NCBI RefSeq assembly: GCF_001457775.1
Contig: NZ_CYSG01000004.1
Location: 1 to 64,000 of the forward strand
Direction: 5' to 3'
DNA length: 64,000 nucleotides
Origin: Phaeobacter sp. CECT 5382
Lineage (GTDB): Bacteria > Pseudomonadota > Alphaproteobacteria > Rhodobacterales > Rhodobacteraceae
The notes under the pieces are model-generated. The model had not been told where the DNA came from. It made no database searches and saw nothing but the letters and a program-made list of their open reading frames with translations. A program made the position numbers and the translations under genes. Positions 26,634-35,431 of this stretch are shown here, one piece after another (within the stretch, counting starts at the first letter, position 1; each line of letters starts with the position of its first letter).

Positions 26634-27569
26634 TTACAGCGACTGACCCATGACGTCTCGGGCGAGGATGCGAATGATCGGTCGCGCTTCGTCGGCGCTC
26701 ATGCCGGTGCGCAGTCGCGGATCATAAAGCATTTTTAACAGCAGCTCATCATGGCTGGTCAAAAACGCAAACTCGTCATCATCGTTAAAAATCGAGGGCC
26801 GCGCGCGTGGGCTGTCATTCAGCAATCCCAGGCCCTGCGCTACCTCTTCGTGGATGCAGCTATCGCGCACCAGATCGGGATGTTCTGCCCGGATCAGCGC
26901 GACCCCGCGGATATAGTCAAAGGGCGCGCCCTGTGGTCCTCCGGCCAAGACAAAACAATAGTGGGTGCGCGGTGGGTTCACAAATAGCTGCAGATCGCCA
27001 GCGCTTAGGTTGGGCAGCAGGGCGCGGACCTTTTCGGCCACAAAGGCGCGATCATCGGCCCCGGCAAAGATCACGTGGAAATTGCCGCGTTGTTGCGTCG
27101 CCGAAATCGGATGCCCGGTGATGCGCGACAAACGGGCGCCATAGTTGCTGAGAACCTGCGCGTCACGGGTGCGTTGGCTTTCTGGCACCGAAGGGCCAAA
27201 ATCGGCGACCAGCCGCACCGGGCCTGACCACCGGCTCAACCCGCCGGTAAGAGCACTGCCGCTGCGCCCGGCATATTCATTGTAAAAGGCGATCTCTTCG
27301 AAATGTGCCGCTAGTTTGTCAGCGTTGTAGGGCGTTTCAGGCCCGCCTCCATCGGTACGCAACAGGCCCCGCGTCAGCAGATCCTGCTGCAGCACGCGGT
27401 AATAATTGCGCAGCTCTGCACTTTCGGCAGAGGGGGCTTTAACAACGGCCGGAACAACCGCAGGGCGTGATTCCGGCACCAGGGATGTAGGTTGTGCATT
27501 GGGCAGACACCCCGAAAGGGCGGCCACCGCGAGGGCCGCCACCGCCAGAGGCTTAGTCATCCGTTGCAT
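26634..27569 (-). CDS. DUF2927 lipoprotein
   Basis: The 311-residue protein starts at ATG 27569 (27560 also possible). It has a short signal with lipobox LSGC, so it is probably a lipid-anchored periplasmic protein. The body matches the DUF2927 pattern with a late CIHEEVAQGLGLLND segment near residue 246, resembling a zinc-peptidase helix in which the second His is replaced by Gln. No proteolytic function is established. It sits between TelA-like and SPFH genes on the same strand, 34 bases after the TelA-like stop. Confidence 0.78.
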   Translation of the reverse strand: MQRMTKPLAVAALAVAALSGCLPNAQPTSLVPESRPAVVPAVVKAPSAESAELRNYYRVLQQDLLTRGLLRTDGGGPETPYNADKLAAHFEEIAFYNEYAGRSGSALTGGLSRWSGPVRLVADFGPSVPESQRTRDAQVLSNYGARLSRITGHPISATQQRGNFHVIFAGADDRAFVAEKVRALLPNLSAGDLQLFVNPPRTHYCFVLAGGPQGAPFDYIRGVALIRAEHPDLVRDSCIHEEVAQGLGLLNDSPRARPSIFNDDDEFAFLTSHDELLLKMLYDPRLRTGMSADEARPIIRILARDVMGQSL

Positions 27570-27603
27570 CACATCTTGGGCTGTCAAAACCAGCTCCCTT
27601 GGA

Positions 27604-28794
27604 TTAGCCGGGAACGGCGGTGCCGGCGTTGTCACCCACACCATCACGACGCGCCTTGGCCGAGGCCAGCGTATCGCGCAGCTCGCCTTCCATCTTCTTC
27701 AGCTCGGCTTCGGCGGCGGCCCGGCGGGCCTTGCCTTCATCGGCGATCTGCAGACTTTCCTGAATGGTGCCGACCAGGTCGGCATTGGCCTGTTTCACGG
27801 CTTCGATGTCAAAGACACCGCGCTCCATCTCTTCGCGGATCATCTTATTGCTCTGGCGCAGATTGGCCGCATTGGAGGTCAGCAGCTCATTGGTCAGATC
27901 ATTGGCAGCACTGACGGCCTTGGCGGCCTCGGCAGAGCGTTGAATTGTAACTGCCTGTGCCAGCTGGGTTTCCCAAAGCGGCACGGTGTTGACCAGGGTC
28001 GAGTTGATCTTGGTGACCAGGCTTTTGTCGTTTTCCTGAACCAACCGGATCGAGGGCAGTGACTGCATGGTGACTTGACGCGTGAGCTTGAGATCATGCA
28101 CCCGGCGTTCCAGATCATCGCGGGCGGCGCGCATGTCACGTAATTCCTGCGCGCGGATGACCTGATCGGCCTCAGGCGCGGCGGCAACTGCCGCTTCTAG
28201 TGCCGGAATATCCTTGGAGTCCAGATCAGCTAGTTTTGCCTCCCCGGCAGCGATGTAAAGCGCCAGCTCGTTGTAAAAATCCAGGGTTTTTTCATAGAGA
28301 AGATCCAGCGACTTGATGTCTTTCAACAGGGTGTGCTCATGCCCCAGCAGATCATCGGTGATCTTGTCGATCTGGCCCTGAATGGTTTCAAATCGGGCGG
28401 TGAACTTCGCAAAAGGGGCGGCACGCCCCAATAGGCGCTCCCAAAAGCTGGGCTTGCGGCGCACGTCAAGTTCTGAGACGGAAAAGCCGCGAATGGTGGT
28501 GACGATGTTGCGCAGTGAATCACCCGCCGGGCCGACGTCTTTGTTGCGCACATCCGCCAGCATCGCCTGGCTGATGGTCTGCAGTTCCGCCTGCGCACCA
28601 GAGCCAAAGCTGATGATCGAATTGCTGTCGCCCATGTCGATCTCGCCCATCCGGGTCAGGATTTCGGCGCCAACTTCCGGCGTAGCAGCCTCAAGCGGCT
28701 GCACCGCTTCAACAGGCTCTGGCAATGTATGTGCAGCTACGGCGACAACCTGGGCTTCGGCTTCGGCGGCTTTCTTTTGAATGGTCTCAGACAT
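27604..28794 (-). CDS. TelA-family toxic anion resistance protein
   Basis: The 396-residue, mostly helical cytoplasmic protein matches the TelA pattern (FWERLLGRAAPFAKFTARFE, then DLLYEKTLDFYNELALYIAAG, then LPSIRLVQENDKSLVTKI and WETQLAQAVTI). TelA proteins are linked to tellurite and cell-envelope stress resistance, and their mechanism is unresolved. It lies 21 bases after the XpaC-like gene, as TelA genes do in other bacteria. Confidence 0.9.
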   Translation of the reverse strand: MSETIQKKAAEAEAQVVAVAAHTLPEPVEAVQPLEAATPEVGAEILTRMGEIDMGDSNSIISFGSGAQAELQTISQAMLADVRNKDVGPAGDSLRNIVTTIRGFSVSELDVRRKPSFWERLLGRAAPFAKFTARFETIQGQIDKITDDLLGHEHTLLKDIKSLDLLYEKTLDFYNELALYIAAGEAKLADLDSKDIPALEAAVAAAPEADQVIRAQELRDMRAARDDLERRVHDLKLTRQVTMQSLPSIRLVQENDKSLVTKINSTLVNTVPLWETQLAQAVTIQRSAEAAKAVSAANDLTNELLTSNAANLRQSNKMIREEMERGVFDIEAVKQANADLVGTIQESLQIADEGKARRAAAEAELKKMEGELRDTLASAKARRDGVGDNAGTAVPG

Positions 28795-28815
28795 CTAGGC
28801 TATCCTTGCAATGGG

Positions 28816-29730
28816 TTAAGAGCGATCCAGATGGACGCCTTCGCGCTGCAACCGGTCGCGCAGCACATCGATTTCAATGGTTAGATCACTGCGATCTTCC
28901 AACAGCATCTTGCGGGTGCGGGCCGCAAAGTTCTGCTCCAGATCGGTGAGCAATGTCAGGTAGTCTGAACGTGCATCTGAGTCCTGACTGCGGCTGTAGA
29001 TATCGGCAAACTTCACTGTCGCATCTTTGGCGCCCTGCAAATAGACCGTCAGGTATTTGCGGGCGGCGGTCAGGTCGCGCGGATCTTCTTCGACAGTGCG
29101 AAACAGCTCACGCGCCACGGCCTGAAACTGTTCCACGCGTTCCTCGACCTCGCGGTCGCGGGCGCGCAGGGCGGCATCTGTCATGGCATCCAGGCTGAAT
29201 TCGGCTTCTTCAACAGCGCGGGCAACCCGGTTTTGCTGAAACTGGTCAATGCCTTCGGTGCCCTTGTCCTTGAGCGGATCAATCCCAAAGGCCGCCAGAT
29301 GCAAGCCACAGGCCGCAAGACCATAGATCGCTGCAATCAAAAGGCCGGGTTCTGCTTTCCAGGCCGCCAGAGCCGCGCCAGCCCCGATCAGCACAGCCGC
29401 GAGGATCTTGCGCGGCAGAGCTGGTCGACGCGCGACCCGGCGCTGGTCATAGGCGGCTTTGGCCCGCAGACCTTCGCGCAACAAGAGCGCGCCACCGGTC
29501 CACAGTGCTGCCGCCACCAGGCCTAGTGCCAGGCCAGTGGCCCCGTCCGCAATGGACAGCAGCAGCAAAAGCCCTGCCGGGATGAACATCAGGTTCGCAC
29601 GCAGGCCTACAGGGTCTGCGGTGGCATTGCGGCTCGCGGCATTGGGGGAGGGGGTGCGAGAGGCAGCTGCCTTGTCGCTGTCGCGGCTGCTGCCTTTAGG
29701 GCTGTATTTGCCACCAAACTGTTGTGCCAT
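28816..29730 (-). CDS. XpaC-like membrane protein
   Basis: The 304-residue protein starts ATG 29730 with GGGAGG eight bases upstream, inside the end of the preceding small ORF. Residues 1-45 are polar and Ser-rich. Two hydrophobic hairpins follow (about 50-90 and 110-145), then a long helical cytoplasmic tail (about 160-304). Layout and position before a TelA gene match proteins labelled 5-bromo-4-chloroindolyl phosphate hydrolysis protein (XpaC), whose biochemical role is not truly known. Confidence 0.8.
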   Translation of the reverse strand: MAQQFGGKYSPKGSSRDSDKAAASRTPSPNAASRNATADPVGLRANLMFIPAGLLLLLSIADGATGLALGLVAAALWTGGALLLREGLRAKAAYDQRRVARRPALPRKILAAVLIGAGAALAAWKAEPGLLIAAIYGLAACGLHLAAFGIDPLKDKGTEGIDQFQQNRVARAVEEAEFSLDAMTDAALRARDREVEERVEQFQAVARELFRTVEEDPRDLTAARKYLTVYLQGAKDATVKFADIYSRSQDSDARSDYLTLLTDLEQNFAARTRKMLLEDRSDLTIEIDVLRDRLQREGVHLDRS

Positions 29731-29734
29731 GTCT

Positions 29735-29878
29735 TTAGCCTCCCACAATCCAGCCGGTACTCAGACCGAACATCAGGAATAGCAGAGCGGCAAAGGCGAT
29801 TTTCTGCACGTAGGTCCCCCCAGGACAAGTTTTAGCATAAGCGACCGAGCTCGTTTCAGGGCTCATTTTACTTTTCAT
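29735..29878 (-). CDS. 47-residue small membrane protein heading the XpaC/TelA cluster
   Basis: This short frame was read directly. ATG at 29878 (MKSKMSPETSSVAYAK) leads into a C-terminal single span (IAFAALLFLMFGLSTGWIVGG) and stops at 29735, four bases before the XpaC-like start. The ribosome site of that gene lies inside it, which suggests coupled translation. An alternative GTG start at about 29809 behind GGGGGGACC would leave only the span. It could be a small regulatory subunit of the cluster, or chance. Confidence 0.5.
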   Translation of the reverse strand: MKSKMSPETSSVAYAKTCPGGTYVQKIAFAALLFLMFGLSTGWIVGG

Positions 29879-29934
29879 AAAGAAACTAGGGGATGCAGAA
29901 CGCACTTGCTAGGGGGAAGTCTGGCGGAACCGCC

Positions 29935-31137
29935 TCACCGGCGGGGATTTTTGCCGATTGGGCGCGAATTTGAGCTGGGCCCTTTGGATCCGGGTTTTGC
30001 ACCATCACGCCGAGGCCCGTTGCCAGAAGCGTTCTGAGCATTTCGCGTATTTTGCCCGGGTTTACCACCGGATCGTGCCTTGGAGGTGAATCCGGGCTTT
30101 TCCCCTGAACGGGCTGACGGGCGTGCCGAGGAGCGGTCGTCAGAACGCCCTTCAGACCTGCCACCGAATTTTCCGGCTGGCTTACCACTCGGCTTACCAA
30201 CGGGCCTGCCACTTGGCTTTCCGGCGGGTTTTCCGCCAGCCTTGTGTCCGGGCTTGCCGCGCTGAGGGCGCGGTGCAGGTTTTTCTTCCATGTCTTCAGC
30301 TTCAAGGCCCAGTTGGTCGCGCACCACACGTGGGCGCAGCTCTTCGACTTCGCCCAGCTTAAGCGAGCCGAGCTGGAAAGGGCCGTAAGACAGCCGCAGC
30401 AGCCGGTTGACGGTATAGCCGATATCTTCCAGCGCACGGCGGATTTCACGGTTCTTGCCTTCGCGCAGACCGATAGTGAGCCAGGCATTGGCACCCTGCT
30501 GGCGATCCAGCGCTACGGTCATTGGCTGAAAGCGTTCGCCATCGACCACCAGACCTTTACGCAGTGGCTCAAAATCTTCATCCTTGGGGCGGCCATTGAT
30601 CCGCACCCGGTAGCGGCGTAGCCAACCGGTCGAGGGCAGTTCCAGCCGACGTTTGATGCCGCCATCATTGGTCAGAAGCAGCAGCCCTTCGGAGTTGAGA
30701 TCAAGTCGGCCAACCGTCATCACCCGGGGCAGATCCTCGGGCAGGGCGTCAAAGATGGTGCGGCGCCCTTTTTCGTCGCTGTTGCTGGTCACAAGACCTG
30801 CGGGCTTATTGTACAGCCATAACCGGGGAGCCTCGGCCTGAGGCAGGGGCTTGCCGTCCACGATGATCCGGTCGCGATCCGTCACATTCAGCGCCGGGCT
30901 GTCGATCTGGGTGCCGTTCACTTTTACGCGGCCCTCAGCAATCATCCGCTCGGCTTCGCGACGCGAGGCAACACCTGCGCGCGACAGCACTTTGGCGATG
31001 CGATCCCCGGTCGGGGCGGCATCGTCTTTGGCGGGCGCTTTCGGGGCGGCTTTAGCGGCGACCTTGGCGGCGGGTTTGGCGGAGGCTTTGGCCTTGGGAA
31101 AGGCTTTGCCTGTGGGGGATCCGGGTGCTTTGCTCAT
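29935..31137 (-). CDS. RluB/RsuA-type pseudouridine synthase with long basic tail
   Basis: The 400-residue protein has a Lys/Ala-rich N-terminus (1-45), an S4 RNA-binding domain (RIAKVLSRAGVASRREAERMI, about 46-90), then the synthase domain. The catalytic Asp lies in VGRLDLNSEGLLLLTNDG near 137, and later come GLREGKNREIRRALE and VNRLLRLSYGPF. About 110 C-terminal residues are low complexity (repeated GKPSGKP-type and RSGG units), likely a flexible RNA-binding tail. It isomerises a uridine in 23S or 16S rRNA. ATG 31137 is chosen over 31182 because it directly opens the basic N-terminus. Confidence 0.9.
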   Translation of the reverse strand: MSKAPGSPTGKAFPKAKASAKPAAKVAAKAAPKAPAKDDAAPTGDRIAKVLSRAGVASRREAERMIAEGRVKVNGTQIDSPALNVTDRDRIIVDGKPLPQAEAPRLWLYNKPAGLVTSNSDEKGRRTIFDALPEDLPRVMTVGRLDLNSEGLLLLTNDGGIKRRLELPSTGWLRRYRVRINGRPKDEDFEPLRKGLVVDGERFQPMTVALDRQQGANAWLTIGLREGKNREIRRALEDIGYTVNRLLRLSYGPFQLGSLKLGEVEELRPRVVRDQLGLEAEDMEEKPAPRPQRGKPGHKAGGKPAGKPSGRPVGKPSGKPAGKFGGRSEGRSDDRSSARPSARSGEKPGFTSKARSGGKPGQNTRNAQNASGNGPRRDGAKPGSKGPSSNSRPIGKNPRR

Positions 31138-31218
31138 GGATCCGGGACATAGAGCATTCCGTCGCCTTGCGAAAGCGCCCATTCCGGGGCAGGAAAGGCC
31201 ATGGAGAGAAAACCCGCT

Positions 31219-31671
31219 ATGTTCAAATCACATATGGAGATTGCCCTGGAAGAGGCGCGCGCTGCAGCACTGCGTGGTGAAGTGCCGGTTGGGGCTGTGC
31301 TTATTGCCCCCGATGGGAGCATCGCTGCCCGCGCTGGCAATCGCACCCGCGAGCTGTCTGATCCTACGGCCCATGCCGAAATTCTGGTGCTGCGCGAAGC
31401 CTGTGCCGCAAAAGGGTCGGAGCGGCTGCAGGGCTATGACCTTTATGTGACCCTGGAGCCCTGCGCCATGTGTGCTGCCGCTATCGCTGCTGCAAGGATT
31501 GCGCGGGTTTACTATGGCGCCTCTGATCCTAAATCTGGCGGTGTCGCGCATGGGGCCTGCGTGTTCTCCCATCCCCAGGCGCATCACAGCCCAGAGGTCT
31601 ATGAAGCTATTGCGGAAGATGAGGCGACCAAGGTCCTGAAAGACTTTTTTGCCGCGCGGCGCTTGAAATAA
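31219..31671 (+). CDS. tadA: tRNA adenosine(34) deaminase TadA
   Basis: The protein has about 150 residues. Zinc deaminase motifs: HAEILVLREAC (His ligand and catalytic Glu) and LEPCAMCAAAI (two Cys ligands). VPVGAVLI and ARIARVYYGASDPKSGG support TadA over other nucleoside deaminases. TadA makes inosine at the wobble position of tRNA-Arg(ACG). Start codons at 31201, 31219 and 31234 are all in frame; 31219 gives MFKSHMEIALEEA. Divergent from the pseudouridine synthase with an ~80-base gap. Confidence 0.92.
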   Translation: MFKSHMEIALEEARAAALRGEVPVGAVLIAPDGSIAARAGNRTRELSDPTAHAEILVLREACAAKGSERLQGYDLYVTLEPCAMCAAAIAAARIARVYYGASDPKSGGVAHGACVFSHPQAHHSPEVYEAIAEDEATKVLKDFFAARRLK

Positions 31672-31806
31672 CGCGATCAGCTGGTTCGCGGCTTTCTGTT
31701 TTACGCTTTCTCCGTGTTGCTTTCGTCATGTGTTCCTTGTTGACTGACCAGCAACCAACAGGTTTTCCCAAAGAAACAAAGGAGGAAACGGCATGGAAGA
31801 TCGGGC

Positions 31807-32427
31807 ATGACGAAATTGATTGAAGGGGCTGATGGGCAGCCCCGCTGCGCCTGGAGCGCATCTGCACCTGAGTTTGATGCCTATCACGATGCCGAATGGG
31901 GCTATCCTGTTGGCGACGACATTCGCCTGTTTGAGAAGATCTGCCTGGAGAGCTTTCAATCTGGCCTCAGTTGGCGCACCATTTTGGTAAAGCGTGAGAA
32001 TTTTCGTACCGCATTTTGTGGGTTTGACTGGAATAAAGTCGCGGATTTTGACGAGGCCGATGTGCAGCGCTTGCTGCAGGATGCGGGTATCATCCGCCAT
32101 CGCGGCAAGATCGAGGCGACAATCAACAATGCCCGCCGCGCGCAGGAACTCGTGGCAGAGGCGGGATCTCTGGCGGCATTTTTTTGGAGTTTTGAGCCAG
32201 AGGCCAATGATCTTGCCGAGCCGCAAACCCAGACTACCAGCCTAGAATCTGTGGCGCTTTCTAAGGCGTTGAAGAAACGTGGCTGGAAATTTGTTGGCCC
32301 CACAACTGCCTTTGCTTTCATGCAGGCAATGGGGTTGATCAATGATCATGCCATTGGATGCTGTTGTCGGGCCAAGGCCGTTGAGGCGCGTCACGTTTTT
32401 AAAGTGCCGCGTGTTGTTGGTGGATAA
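31807..32427 (+). CDS. tag: DNA-3-methyladenine glycosylase I
   Basis: The 206-residue protein excises 3-methyladenine from DNA. Features: RCAWSA and YHDAEWGYPV near the N-terminus with the zinc-site Cys and His, LFEKICLESFQSGLSWRTILVKRENFR near 37-62 (helix-hairpin-helix region), and the C-terminal His and Cys of the zinc snap in HAIGCC near 180. Cytoplasmic DNA repair. Convergent with the UPF0173 gene across a double hairpin. Confidence 0.94.
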   Translation: MTKLIEGADGQPRCAWSASAPEFDAYHDAEWGYPVGDDIRLFEKICLESFQSGLSWRTILVKRENFRTAFCGFDWNKVADFDEADVQRLLQDAGIIRHRGKIEATINNARRAQELVAEAGSLAAFFWSFEPEANDLAEPQTQTTSLESVALSKALKKRGWKFVGPTTAFAFMQAMGLINDHAIGCCCRAKAVEARHVFKVPRVVGG

Positions 32428-32490
32428 AGTATTCTGATGGCAACATCTCGTGAGTGAGAAGGCTTAAGGAAGCTTGTTGGGAGAGGTGTT

Positions 32491-32553
32491 TCGCTTCGGG
32501 CTTTGCCCGAAGCGACTCGCGCGCTTTGAGCCTTGCAGGCACAAAGCGCGCGA
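32491..32553. repeat. Two adjacent strong hairpins between convergent genes
   Basis: Hairpin 1 is CGCTTCGGGC-TTT-GCCCGAAGCG at 32492-32514, a perfect 10-bp stem. Hairpin 2 spans 32517-32553, with TCGCGCGCTTTG pairing perfectly with CAAAGCGCGCGA and an inner GCCT-TGC-AGGC stem in the loop. They lie between the ends of tag and the UPF0173 gene. No T run follows, so they may be REP-like or 3'-end elements rather than classic terminators. Confidence 0.7.
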
Positions 32554-32614
32554 CGCCCAACGGCCACCGTTGCTGTGTCAAAAGCAGCCGTGGCGGGCAG
32601 GAAAGTTTTGCTTT

Positions 32615-33307
32615 TTAGATCTCGATCGCAGTCAGGATTTCCGGCTCAATCACTTTGACGCCGGGAAGGCCCGCCTTGAGGGCCCTGGCATCCTGCTCCA
32701 GCAGTGGAAAGGTTTTGTAGTGGCAGGGGATGACGATTTCAAAGTCGAAATATCGCTTTGCCGCATAGGCCGTCTGCGCCATGTCCATGGTGAAATGCCC
32801 GCCCGCACTCAGGATCCCCACGTCGGGTTTGAAATAGTCGCCCATCCAGTCCATGTCGGCCATGATGCCAGTATCGCCTGAAATGTAGATGGTTTTGCCT
32901 TCGGCCATCAGCATATAGCCAACTTCGGATCCACTGGCGCGCAGCCCCTCTTCGGTGGTGAAGGTGGAGCTGTGCGAGGCCGGAACCATAGCAAGCCTGA
33001 CGCCGCCGAGATCCACCGTGCCGCCCTTGTTGAACCCCACCGTTTCAATGCCTTCGCTTTCGCCCCAAAACCCCATCAGATCATATTGGCCAACCACCGG
33101 AATCTTAAGCTGCTTGGCCAGCGGCAGCACATCGACTACATGGTCGAAATGGGTATGGGTCAAGACAATATGCGTGGCACCGGCCAGTGCTGCCTCGTGT
33201 TGGTCGTCGCCTAGGGCGGGGTTGCCGGAGAGCCAGGGGTCGATCAGCATAACCTTGTCGCCGGTTTCTATGCGGAAACTGCCATGCCCCAGCCAGATAA
33301 CTTTCAT
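32615..33307 (-). CDS. UPF0173-type metal-dependent hydrolase (metallo-beta-lactamase fold)
   Basis: The 230-residue protein begins MKVIWLGHGSFRIETGDKVMLIDPW at ATG 33307 (GGGAGATGG upstream), 77 codons inside the longest frame. Metal-binding HTHFDHVVD near 54, then VPASHSSTF near 112, YISGDTGI near 150, and a late CHYKTFP mark the fold. No substrate is known for the family. Cytoplasmic. Confidence 0.88.
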   Translation of the reverse strand: MKVIWLGHGSFRIETGDKVMLIDPWLSGNPALGDDQHEAALAGATHIVLTHTHFDHVVDVLPLAKQLKIPVVGQYDLMGFWGESEGIETVGFNKGGTVDLGGVRLAMVPASHSSTFTTEEGLRASGSEVGYMLMAEGKTIYISGDTGIMADMDWMGDYFKPDVGILSAGGHFTMDMAQTAYAAKRYFDFEIVIPCHYKTFPLLEQDARALKAGLPGVKVIEPEILTAIEI

Positions 33308-33613
33308 GATTCCATCTCCCATTTGTCGCGATGGTCGCGATTTACGTACTTTTGCACAGCTTATCTGGGATCCGGAGCATTTCCATGACAGATCTGTCTG
33401 ACGTGGTGTCCTGGGTGCAGATGGACGCAGCTGGGCGAGGTGGCTGGAGTTCGGAAACAAGTGGCGGCAGTCCCGGTTGGGGCTCGGCAAGGGCGCAAAA
33501 GCTGCTCCGACTGGAGTATATTCCACAGAAACCTGCATTGCTTGCAGCGGTCAGACTTGCAGCGCGCGCAAGGCCCCGGTAAATGCCACCTTGAACACGA
33601 GATGAGGGTTTCC

Positions 33614-33901
33614 ATGTCGATTGACCAAAATACAGCCGCCAAAGTTGCCAAACTGGCCCGGATCAAGGTTGAAGACGAGGCGCTGCCAGCCCTGGCCGCC
33701 GAGTTCAACACGATCCTGGAATTCATCGAACAGCTGAACGAAGTCGATGTGGAAGGGGTTGAACCTATGACCTCTGTCACGCCGCAGCGGCTTAAACGGC
33801 GCGCGGATGTGGTCAATGATGGCAATCAGCAGGAAAAAATCCTGGCCAATGCCCCCGATGCCCGCGAAGGCTTTTTCGCTGTCCCCAAAGTGGTGGAGTA
33901 A
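33614..33901 (+). CDS. gatC: Asp-tRNA(Asn)/Glu-tRNA(Gln) amidotransferase subunit C
   Basis: The 95-residue subunit stabilises GatA and GatB in the transamidation of mischarged tRNAs. It starts MSIDQNTAAKVAKLARIKV at ATG 33614 and contains EFIEQLNEVDVEGVEPM, a family signature. The longer frame to 33440 lacks homology features. The stop lies three bases before gatA, indicating co-translation. Confidence 0.95.
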   Translation: MSIDQNTAAKVAKLARIKVEDEALPALAAEFNTILEFIEQLNEVDVEGVEPMTSVTPQRLKRRADVVNDGNQQEKILANAPDAREGFFAVPKVVE

Positions 33902-33904
33902 GAC

Positions 33905-35392
33905 ATGAGCGATCTGAACAAACTGGGCCTGGCTGAGGCGCGCGATGCACTGCGCAAGGGCGAAACGTCTTCGGTAGAGCTGACAGAGGCCTGCCTCGCG
34001 GCGATCGACAAGGCCGATGCGCTGAACGCTTTTGTACATAAAACACCGGAAATCGCGCTGGAGCGCGCTACTGCAGCGGATGCACGCCTGAAACAGGGCG
34101 AAGCACCTGCGATGTGTGGTCTGCCCGTGGGCATCAAGGACCTGTTCTGCACCAAGGGTGTCGCCAGCCAGGCAGCCTCCAACATTCTCCAAGGCTTTGT
34201 GCCGGAGTACGAATCTACCGTGTCGCAACAGCTGGCCGATGCAGGTGCTGTGATGCTGGGCAAGCTGAACATGGATGAATTCGCCATGGGCTCGTCGAAC
34301 GAGACCTCGGCCTATGGCAATGCCGTCAGTCCCTGGCGGCGTGGCAATGACGAAACACCCTTGACCCCCGGTGGCTCCTCTGGTGGTTCTGCCGCAGCTG
34401 TGGCCGCAGACCTTTGCCTTGCGGCAACCGGCACCGATACGGGCGGCTCGATCCGCCAGCCAGCAGCCTTTACCGGCACGGTTGGCATCAAGCCCACATA
34501 TGGGCGGTGTTCGCGCTGGGGTGTTGTGGCCTTTGCCTCCTCGCTGGATCAGGCAGGGCCAATGACCAAATCTGTGCGCGACGCGGCTATCATGCTCGAG
34601 GCAATGTCGGGCCATGACCCAAAGGACAGCACCAGCGCCGATCTGGCGGTGCCAGATTTCGAGGCCATGCTGACCGGCGACATTCGCGGCAAAAAGATCG
34701 GTATCCCCAAGGAATACCACATGGAGGGCATGCCCGCCGAGATCGAAAAGCTCTGGTCCGAAGGCACGGCGATGCTGAAGGCCGCAGGTGCCGAGATCGT
34801 AGATATTTCGCTGCCGCATACCAAATACGCCCTGCCGGCCTACTACGTCATTGCCCCAGCCGAGGCTTCGTCCAATCTGGCGCGCTATGACGGCGTGCGC
34901 TACGGCATGCGTGCGGCACTTGAAGCAGGTGATGGCATCACTGAAATGTATGAAAAAACCCGCGCCGCCGGGTTTGGCGATGAGGTAAAGCGCCGGGTCA
35001 TGGTTGGCACCTATGTGCTGTCGGCCGGCTTTTATGACGCCTATTATAACCGTGCGCGCCGGGTGCGCAGCCTGATCAAGCAGGACTTTGAAAACGTCTT
35101 TGCCGCGGGTGTTGACGCGATCCTGACCCCGGCCACTCCTTCTGCAGCCTTTGGCCTGGGTGAAATGTCGGATGCCGATCCTGTTGCTATGTATCTGCTC
35201 GACGTCTTTACCGTTACGGTAAACCTTGCTGGCCTTCCGGGCATTGCGCTACCAGCCGGGCTCGACAGTCAGGGGTTGCCACTGGGGCTGCAGCTGATTG
35301 GTCGTCCCTGGGAAGAGGGGGATCTGCTGAACACCGCCTATGCGCTGGAACAATCCACAGGATTTGTGGCAAAGCCGGGCAATTGGTGGTAA
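33905..35392 (+). CDS. gatA: Asp-tRNA(Asn)/Glu-tRNA(Gln) amidotransferase subunit A
   Basis: The 495-residue amidase-signature enzyme hydrolyses glutamine to supply ammonia to GatB. Catalytic Lys lies in [10 protein letters not shown] near 77, the Gly/Ser-rich signature [15 protein letters not shown] near 156 holds the cis-Ser, and the nucleophile Ser lies in [11 protein letters not shown] near 180. GatB is not in this window, so it must be encoded elsewhere, as is usual in this group. Confidence 0.97.
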   Translation: MSDLNKLGLAEARDALRKGETSSVELTEACLAAIDKADALNAFVHKTPEIALERATAADARLKQGEAPAMCGLPVGIKDLFCTKGVASQAASNILQGFVPEYESTVSQQLADAGAVMLGKLNMDEFAMGSSNETSAYGNAVSPWRRGNDETPLTPGGSSGGSAAAVAADLCLAATGTDTGGSIRQPAAFTGTVGIKPTYGRCSRWGVVAFASSLDQAGPMTKSVRDAAIMLEAMSGHDPKDSTSADLAVPDFEAMLTGDIRGKKIGIPKEYHMEGMPAEIEKLWSEGTAMLKAAGAEIVDISLPHTKYALPAYYVIAPAEASSNLARYDGVRYGMRAALEAGDGITEMYEKTRAAGFGDEVKRRVMVGTYVLSAGFYDAYYNRARRVRSLIKQDFENVFAAGVDAILTPATPSAAFGLGEMSDADPVAMYLLDVFTVTVNLAGLPGIALPAGLDSQGLPLGLQLIGRPWEEGDLLNTAYALEQSTGFVAKPGNWW

Positions 35393-35431
35393 ACTTCTGC
35401 TCAAAGAAGAGCAGATAAGCAGGTAGTCCCA

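Noticed and set aside
33551-34819. 422-codon minus-strand frame
   Set aside because: It is the antisense shadow of gatC/gatA.
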